A stretch of 64,000 nt of DNA, from contig OX424563.1 in assembly GCA_949152475.1 (NCBI GenBank), positions 7,661,001 through 7,725,000 of the forward strand. Reading direction: 5' to 3'. Every line of letters starts with the position of its first letter. Within the stretch, counting starts at the first letter, position 1. Shown here one piece after another: positions 57,401 to 64,000 of the stretch. A program made the translations under genes and the position numbers. This DNA is from Terebella lapidaria (lineage: Eukaryota > Annelida > Polychaeta > Terebellida > Terebellidae). The notes beneath the pieces were generated by a model. It worked only from the letters and a program-made list of their open reading frames with translations, ran no database searches and had not been told where the DNA came from.

Positions 57401-58779
57401 ATATGAAAACCCCCATTACAAACATCCATAAACATAAAATTAGCCCAAGGGCTAAGGCAGGTTACCGGACAATATATGCTTTATATTTTAGATTTTAGCC
57501 ATTTTATCCCGTTTACCTTCGGAATAAGGTCACTGGTCAAATTCAAACTCACAAGAATATTCAGCATACATGTACATGTATATCATTTCTTATATGTCCA
57601 CAATTGATTCCTAAACTGTAAAGTCGATAATAAGCTAGATATTAGCCATTTTGTGGTATGACCTTGAAAATAAGGTCAAAGGTCAAATTCAAGGTCATAA
57701 GAATATTCGGCATATCATTTCCATATGTCCACAATTGATTCCTAAGTTGTAAAGTCGAAAATAAGCGAGATATCAGCCATTTTGTGCTCTGACCTTGAAA
57801 ATGAGGTCAGAGGTCAAATTCAAGGTCACGAGAATATTGAGCATATATCATTTTCTATATGTTAACAATTGATTCCTAAGCTGTAAAGTTAAGCGAGAAA
57901 TTAACCAATTTGTGGTATGACCTTGAAAATAAGGTCAAAGGTCAAATCCAATGTCATCAGAATATTCAGTGTATATCATTTCCTATATGTCCATAATTGA
58001 TTCCTAAGCTGTTAAGTCGAAAATAAGCGAGATATCAGCCATTTTGTGCTCTGACCTTGAAACCGAGGTCAAAGGTCAAATTCAAGGTCACGAGAATATT
58101 CAGCGTATATCATTTCCTATATGTCCATAATTGATTCCGAGTCTCTAATCTCAATATTAAGAGATATTAGGCATAGTGTGTCCCATTATAAAGCATAGGA
58201 GAATTTAACATTGGAAAGTCCCATTTGGGCGAAGTTTGGGACAAAATGGCCTACTTCGAGAGATTCAAGGGCAACAAAACTTATACACATCATACAGGGG
58301 TATATATGAGGAGTGTTATGCATCAATAAAAAAGTTACTGAACAGAGTTTGAGAAAACAGCCATCAAAGTCCAAAATTGGCCGTTTTTCATCAAAAATGG
58401 TAGCCATTTTGAAATAAGTGCGAAAATCAAAAAACTAAACAATACCTCCTTCTTGAAATATTTTTAGGCATTTTTGTGCCAAATTTCAGAGACGACGAAA
58501 AAATGTAGACGGACGACGAACGCAACGCCACGCCAATAGGTTATCGGACCAAAGGTCCGGTAACCTAGAAATGAAACCAACCTTGGCTCTGGATATGTCT
58601 TTGAAGCACAACTTGGAACACCCAGCAGCGATCAGGCCTCCGACAACAAACGCCACGGCGAAGGCGATGCCCATAGCCGTCCAATCTTTGGCGAAACTGT
58701 CCTGCGGTACTTCAATCAGCACCTCGAAACAGTAGCTCAGCGGATCTGTAGTCATCTGGGAGACTGTCGTCGCCATTTT
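44233..58779 (-). CDS. EVC2: EVC2/limbin-like membrane coiled-coil protein, 22 exons, 5' end outside window
   Basis: Exons in order of transcription: 58582-58779, 55764-56093, 53865-54017, 53535-53615, 53303-53377, 53086-53169, 52561-52777, 52180-52328, 51823-51921, 51415-51556, 51155-51222, 50874-50983, 50488-50577, 50095-50206, 49701-49910, 49385-49492, 48659-48753, 48465-48536, 48016-48166, 47395-47485, 47056-47154, 44233-44375. All are GT-AG and in phase: 958 codons plus stop. Exon 1 has a short outer stretch, one membrane helix (AMGIAFAVAFVVGGLIAAG) and Cys residues. Exon 2 has a basic run and an AEPLLPISP/LLDALV/LSNQDLDAVSRLE block. The rest is heptad-rich coiled coil, then a Tyr/Asp-rich tail. 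From memory, the membrane segment, EPL motif and first coiled coil line up with vertebrate EVC2, which anchors the EvC complex at the cilium base in Hedgehog signalling. Exon 1 follows a good acceptor, so the large outer domain is probably encoded beyond 58.8 kb. ATG 58774-58776 is an alternative start. Exon 13's donor (GTCTGT) is weak but phase-required. Confidence 0.72.
45443..46938 (+). mobile_element. E-family element E4
   Basis: A 1496-bp copy forming the right border of the array, in the last intron of the EVC2-like gene. It has two modules instead of three and is more diverged than E2 or E3. The 3' end is preceded by an expanded GACGGACGG/CTAGACGG simple repeat and keeps only GGTCCGGTAACCTAA of the terminal hairpin. 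Confidence 0.8.
47701..48000 (-). repeat. 50-bp minisatellite made of an exon end plus its splice donor
   Basis: Six units of exactly 50 bp, followed in perfect register by the true end of exon 19 (unit seven, from 48001). On the - strand each unit contains GAACTCCAGGC-x-GAACTTGAG (the last 21-22 bases of the exon) and the donor GTATGG. In unit six the donor GT is changed. A weaker seventh relative lies at about 47600-47650. Confidence 0.9.
48905..49384 (-). repeat. 17-bp minisatellite made of a splice donor
   Basis: About 25 units of 17 bp. The - strand consensus is GTAAATACATCAACCAG. Joined units read CAACCAG|GTAAATACATC, the same sequence as the true end and donor of exon 16 at 49383-49390. 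About a third of the units are exact. The array lies in intron 16, immediately downstream of that exon. Confidence 0.9.
54314..54705. mobile_element. Fold-back MITE with TTAA target duplication
   Basis: A 392-bp element with terminal inverted repeats GGTAGTCCGCTCCAAACAG and complement (CTGTTTGTAGCGGACTACG), flanked by TTAA on both sides. A second inverted pair inside (GAAAATAGGGGGTCACCGT and ACGGTGACCCCCTATTTTC) suggests that much of it can fold back. TTAA duplication is typical of piggyBac-type elements. It lies in intron 2 of the EVC2-like gene and has no coding capacity. Confidence 0.75.
54710..55763. other. Intron 2 remainder
   Basis: AT-rich intronic sequence with no repeat, gene or RNA structure recognised. 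Confidence 0.5.
56401..56548. repeat. 46-bp inverted repeat
   Basis: Arms 56401-56446 and 56503-56548 are complementary at 44 of 46 positions with a 56-base loop. The arms run from GATGTCTTCTAAACGCTGG to CAAGCATTG. TTTCCGTG lies just outside both arms. It is probably a fold-back MITE in intron 1. Confidence 0.7.
57440..58568 (+). mobile_element. E-family element E5
   Basis: A 1129-bp copy in intron 1 with the family 5' hairpin (TTAGCCC-AA-GGGCTAA) and GGTTACCGGACA, a 3' GGACGACG run and the hairpin ending GGTAACCTAG. The interior is a tandem array of about four units of 130 bp. Each has TGACCTTGAAAAT, AGGTCAAAGGTCA and TTCAAGGTCA blocks and the phrase TTGATTCCTAA. It ends 14 bases from the donor of the membrane-span exon. 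Confidence 0.85.
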
Positions 58780-58879
58780 CTGCAGCGAGAGGGACACATG
58801 CAATTTTACAGTTGTCAATATTTTGTTTGACGACTTCCTTCAATTCTTCAGGATTAATCAATCTGTTATCAATTTGAGC

Positions 58880-59050
58880 ATGCTTAGTAGGGCTTGGACG
58901 AGTCGACAGGTACCCGAAATTTGGGACAGGTCACACAATTACCCGAATCATAATTTCATTACCCGTACCCGAGAACACACCGACATATGGATCCAGTGTA
59001 TCCACGCTCTCGAGGCCCAGACCTCGAGAGCGCGGATACACTGGATCTAA
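58880..59050. repeat. Hairpin with 26-bp arms and TACCCGAA repeats
   Basis: Arms 58990-59015 and 59022-59047 (GATCCAGTGTATCCACGCTC... and complement) differ at one position, with a 6-base loop CCCAGA. Just left are several TACCCGAA/TTACCCG words (about 58911-58975). Confidence 0.7.
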
Positions 59051-59895
59051 CCGACCTAAGGCTAAAGTTTAGAGAATTTCGTTCTTGTACATGTAGTGTG
59101 TACATGTTTGTGTTTTGCAAGAGGAATAACAGTTAAACATGATGTTGATTTTTGGAAATAAAAATTCCATTTAAGGTTCAAATGTTCACTTCAACTTTAA
59201 CGTGTTTAAGATTCTACGTTGTAAAAAGAGTCTGACAGGATTTGATAAAAAAAAATGCAGTCGGTGTTAGGTCTGGTGTCAAAGATCGATGACTGGCATT
59301 TTCATGTTACATATTGTTCCAGTGAGTACAATTCAAATTTTGATATATTTGGACGAGTTACCCAGGACGAGTCGAGTCAGACCACGCCGAAATGGTGTCA
59401 ATCTTTAGAATAATCTTGTCACAATCTAGCGGGACCGATTTCACGTGAATGCCGTTACTTCATATCAGTTGATCAGGCGAGTATGAAAATGTAATACTGT
59501 AATGTACGGAAAGCCAGTGGGGACATTGGAACTGGGAACTCCACAGAATTAAACCATGGTTTAATTACTACGGAAAACATGTAGCTCTAAAACGCTTTTA
59601 AAACGCTAATATTAAAGTCATAGTAGCAAGGTACCATTATATGGTTTTATTCCTGTTCAGATAAAGGCATTGTGGACATTTGGTGATAAAAAAGATGTTC
59701 GCGTTAATTGGTAATTAATAACAGCGACGTATAATCGAGTATATTGAGCCAGTATTGCAATCGCCTTTTCATGCCGATAAAAAAAATAGATTCGGCAGTT
59801 TCCGTAATCGTGACGTCAGTTGAGGCAAAATGTGCTTTGATGGCTGGCCAAAAACGTAACTTATTAATTTGGGCGGTCACCTCAAAGATAGAAAA
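59051..59895. other. AT-rich stretch without recognised content
   Basis: No coding frame, repeat or structured RNA recognised. Upstream exons of the EVC2-like gene would be expected on the - strand here or beyond, but none could be supported. Confidence 0.4.
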
Positions 59896-62221
59896 TTAGG
59901 CCAAGGGCCGAAGATAGGTTACCGGACAATGTTTAATATTTTAGATGTTAGCCAGGTCACTGGTTGAATTCAAGGTCAAGAGAATATTCAGCATATATAA
60001 CATCAAGCATATATCATGTCCACAGTTGATTGCTAAGCTGTAAATTCAAAAATCAGAGAGATATTAGCAATTTTGTGCTGTGGCCTTGAAAATGAAGGGG
60101 CAAAGGTCGAATTCAAGGTCATCAAAATATTCAATGTATATCATTTTCTATATCATGTCCACAATTGATTCCCAAGCCATACAGTCAATAGAGGATCAAA
60201 ATATGAGCCAGTTCGTCCTGTGACCTTGAAAATGAGGTCAGAAGTCAAATTCAAGGTCCCGAGAATATTCAGCATATATCATCTCCTATATGTCCACAAT
60301 TGATTCCTAAGCTGTAAAATCGATAATAAGTGAGATATTAGCCATTCTGTCCTGTGACCTTGAAAATGAGGTCAAAGGTCAAATTCAAGGTAATGACAAT
60401 AATCTGCATATATCATTTCCTATATGATCATAATTCATTGCTAAGCTGTAAAGTCAATAACAAGCGAGATATTAGCCATTTTGTCCTGTGACCTTGAAAA
60501 TGAGGTCGAAGGTTAAATTCAAGGTCACGAGAATATTCAGCATATATCATTTCCTATATGTCCACAATTGATTCCTAAGCTGTAGAGTCGATAATAAGCG
60601 AGATATTAGCCATTTTGTCCTGTTGACCTTGAAAATGAGGTCAAAAGTCAAATTCAAGGTCACTAGAATATTCAGCATATATCATTTCCTATATGTTCAC
60701 AATTGATTTCTAAGCTGTAAAGGCGCTAATAAGCAAGATATTGGCCATTTTGTCCTGTGACCTTGAAAATGAGGTCAAAGGTCAAATTCAAGGTCATGAG
60801 AATATTCAGCATATATCATTTCCTATATGTTCACAATTGATTCCTAAGCTGTAAAGTCGATAATAAGCGAGATATTAGCAATTTTGTCATGTCACCTTGG
60901 AAATGAGGTCAAAGGTCAAATTCAAGGTCATGAGAATATTCAGCATATATCATTTCCTATATGTTCACAATTGATTCCTAAGCTGTAAAGTTGATAATAA
61001 GCGAGATATTAGCCATTTTGTCATGTGACCTTGAAAATGAGGTCAAAGGTCAAATTCAAGGTCATGAGAATTTTCAGCATATATCATTTCCTATATGTTC
61101 ACAATTGATTCCTAAGCTGTAAAGTCGCTAATAAGCAAGATATTGGCCGTTTTGTCCTGTGACCTTGAAAATGAGGTCAAAGGTCAAATTCAAGGTCACA
61201 AGAATTTTCAGCATATATCATTTCCTATATGTTCACAATCGATTCCTAAGCTGTAAACTCGCTAATGAGCATGATATTGGCCATTTTGTCCTGTGACCTT
61301 GAAAATGAGGTCAAAGCTCAAATTCAAGGCCACGAGAATATTCAGCATATATCATTTCCTATATGTTCACAATTGATTCCTGAGCTGTAAAGTCGATAAT
61401 AAGAGAGATATTAGCAATTTTGTCCTGCGACCTTGGAAATTAGGTCAAAGGTCAAATTCAAGGTCACGAAAATATTCAGCATATATCATTTCCTATATGT
61501 TCACAATTGATTCCTAAACTGTAAAGTCGATAATAAGCGAGATATTAGCCATTTTGTCATGTGACCTTGAAAATGAGGTCAAAGGTCAAATTCAAGGTCA
61601 CAAGAATATTCAGCATATATCATTTCCTATATGTTCACAACTGATTCCTAAGCTGTAAAGTCGATAATAAGCGAGATATTAGCCATTTTGTCCTGTGACC
61701 TTGAAAATGAGGTCAAAAGTCAAATTCAAGGTCACGAGAATATTCAGCATATATCATTTCCTATATGTCCACAATTCATTCCTAGTCTCTAATTTCAATA
61801 TTAAGTGAGATATTAGGCTTTAATGTGTCCCATTATAAAGCATAGGAGAATTTAACATGGGAAAGTCCCATTTGGGTCGAGTTTGGGCCCAAAATGGCCC
61901 ACTTCGAGCGATTCAAGCGCAACGAAATTTATACATGTCACAGGGGTACATATGAGGAGTGTTATGCATCAATAAAAAAAAAGGCATTTTTCGTCGAAAA
62001 CGGCCGCCATTTTGAAAAAAATGCGAAAATCAAAAAACTAAAAAATACCTCCCTCTCGAAATATTTTTAGGCATTTTTGTGCAAAATTTCAGAAAAATTT
62101 GATCGTAAACTTTAAAGATAAAATTGTTGACGGACGACGACGACGGACGACGACGGACGACGGACGACGCCGGACGCATCGCCATGCCAATAGGTTATGG
62201 ACCATAGGTCCGGTAACCTAA
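59896..62221 (+). mobile_element. E-family element E6 with 13-unit satellite core
   Basis: A 2326-bp copy. The 5' hairpin is TTAGGCC-AA-GGGCCGAA followed by GGTTACCGGACA. The core has about 13 tandem units of 130-135 bp (TGACCTTGAAAAT positions from about 60080 to 61697). A tail block (GGCCGCCATTTTG, ATATTTTTAGGCATTTTTG), a (GACGACG)n run and a 3' end GGTCCGGTAACCTAA follow. It is immediately followed by E7. Confidence 0.88.
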
Positions 62222-63301
62222 TTAGCCCAATGGGCTAGAAAGGTTACCGGAGAAATATACAGAGTTAAGCCGAGAAAGTTGAAGGTCAAATTCAAGGTGA
62301 CCACTGAAATCGCCATATCTCTAACCTTGAAAATGGGATCAAAGGTTAAATTCTAGATCACCAAACTATTCAGCATACATCATTTCCTATATGTTCACTA
62401 TGGACCCCTAAGCTGTAAATTTGATAATAAGCGAGATATAAGCCATTTTGTAATCTGACTTTGAAAATAAAATGACTGACCTTGAAATTTAGGTCAAAGG
62501 TCAAATTCAATATCATTAAAATATTCAGAATATATCATTTCCTATATGTTCACAATTGATTCCTAAGCTGTAAAGTCGATAATAAGCGAGATATTAGCCA
62601 TTTTGTCCTGTTGACCTTGAAAATGAGTTCAAAAGTCAAAATCAAGGTCACTAGAATATTCAGCATATATCATTTCCTATATGTTCACAATTGATTTCTT
62701 AAGGTGTAAAGGCGCTAATAAGCAAGATATTGGCCATTTTGTCCTGTGACCTTGAAAATGAGGTCAAAGGTCAAATTCAAGGTCACGAAAATATTCAGCA
62801 TATATCATTTCCTATATGTTCACAATTGATTCCTAAACTGTAAAGTCGATAATAAGCGAGATATTAGCCATTTTGTCATGTGACGTTGAAAATGAGGTCA
62901 TAGGTCAAATTCAAGGTCACAAGAACATTCAGCATATATCATTTCCTATATGTTCACAACTGATTCCTAAGCTGTAAAGTCGATAATAAGCGAGATATTA
63001 GCCATTTTGTCCTGTGACCTTGAAAATGAGGTCAAAAGTCAAATTCAAGGTCACGAGAATATTCAGCATATATCATTTCCTATATGTCCACAATTCATTC
63101 CTAGTCTCTAATTTCAATATTAAGTGAGATATTAGGCTTAATGTGTGCCATTATAAAGCATAGGAAAATTTAACATGGGAAAGTCACATTTGGGCCAAGT
63201 TTGGGCCCAAAATGGCCCACTTCAAGCGATTCAAGCGCAACGAAATTTATACATGTCACAGGGGTACATATGAGGAGTGTTTTTCATTAATAAGAAAAAA
63301 A
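62222..63301 (+). mobile_element. E-family element E7, first unit of a 1080-bp tandem duplication
   Basis: Starts directly at the last base of E6 with TTAGCCC-AAT-GGGCTA. It has a different leader (AGAAATATACAGAG) and AGGTCA units of about 130 bp. It lacks the 3' terminal block: after CATTAATAAGAAAAAA the next copy begins. Confidence 0.85.
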
Positions 63302-64000
63302 TTAGCCCAATGGGCTAGAAAGGTTACCGGAGAAATATACAGAGTTAAGCCGAGAAAGTTTAAGGTCAAATTCAAGGTGACCACTGAAATCGCCATATCT
63401 CTAACCTTGAAAATGGGATCAAAGGTTAAATTCTAAATCACCAAACTATTCAGCATACATCATTTCCTATATGTTCACTATGGACCCCTAAGCTGTAAAT
63501 TTGATAATAAGCGAGATATAAGCCATTTTGTAATCTGACTTTGAAAATAAAATGACTGACCTTGAAATTTAGGTCAAAGGTCAAATTCAATATCATTAAA
63601 ATATTCAGAATATATCATTTCCTATATGTTCACAATTGATTCCTAAGCTGTAAAGTCGATAATAAGCGAGATATTAGCCATTTTGTCCTGTTGACCTTGA
63701 AAATGAGGTCAAAAGTCAAATTCAAGGTCACAAGAATATTCAGCATATATCATTTCCTATATGTTCACAATTGATTTCTAAGCTGTAAACTCGCTAATAA
63801 GCAAGATATTGGCCATTTTGTCCTGTGACCTTGAAAATGAGGTCAAAGGTCAAATTCAAGGTCATGAGAATATTCAGCATATATCATTTCCTATATGTTC
63901 ACAATTGATTCCTAAGCTGTAAAGTCGATAATAAGCGAGATATTAGCAATTTTGTCCTGTGACCTTGGAAATGAGGTCAAAGGTCAAATTCAAGGTCATG
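63302..64000 (+). mobile_element. E-family element E8, cut by window end
   Basis: A near-identical repeat of E7 beginning exactly 1080 bases later and running off the right edge within the AGGTCA-rich units. Confidence 0.85.

Overview
This is an AT-rich animal (metazoan) genomic window with intron-rich host genes, dense small dispersed repeats and one large, GC-rich LTR retrotransposon. A secreted C-type lectin, an Ellis-van Creveld (EVC2/limbin)-like ciliary protein and the mix of repeats suggest a marine invertebrate, most likely a mollusc or another lophotrochozoan. That placement is inference; nothing seen fixes the species. There is no sign of bacterial organisation or CRISPR, and I found no RNA gene.

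Layout. 1-1409 holds a broken fragment of a Ty3/Gypsy pol on the + strand. 1614-15606 is a 14-kb Ty3/Gypsy-type LTR element on the - strand. It has near-identical 736/735-bp LTRs, a CTAC target-site duplication, a primer site matching tRNA-His, gag, pol, and a large third ORF with two zinc-finger-like motifs between pol and the 3' LTR. 16490-18110 is a complete small - strand gene for a secreted C-type lectin. 18300-25300 is mostly unannotatable AT-rich sequence with fossil retroelement scraps and a microsatellite.

From about 25.8 to 46.9 kb the window is built from a non-autonomous repeat family packed with AGGTCA motifs. Four family copies (E1b, E2, E3, E4) flank three near-identical 4.2-kb segments (X1-X3), making a tandem array with a period of about 6.33 kb. 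Each X segment carries a complete copy of the last coding exon of the gene to the right, so that gene has three consecutive, protein-identical terminal exons.

44233-58779 is that gene, on the - strand. I reconstruct 22 coding exons in the window, joining in phase to 958 codons plus a stop: one membrane span, then a long coiled coil, best explained as EVC2/limbin-like. The 5' end probably lies outside the window. Two introns contain minisatellites whose units copy the adjacent exon end together with its 5' splice site. 59.9-64 kb holds more copies of the AGGTCA-rich family, with a tandem array of about 13 units and a 1080-bp tandem duplication that runs off the end of the window.
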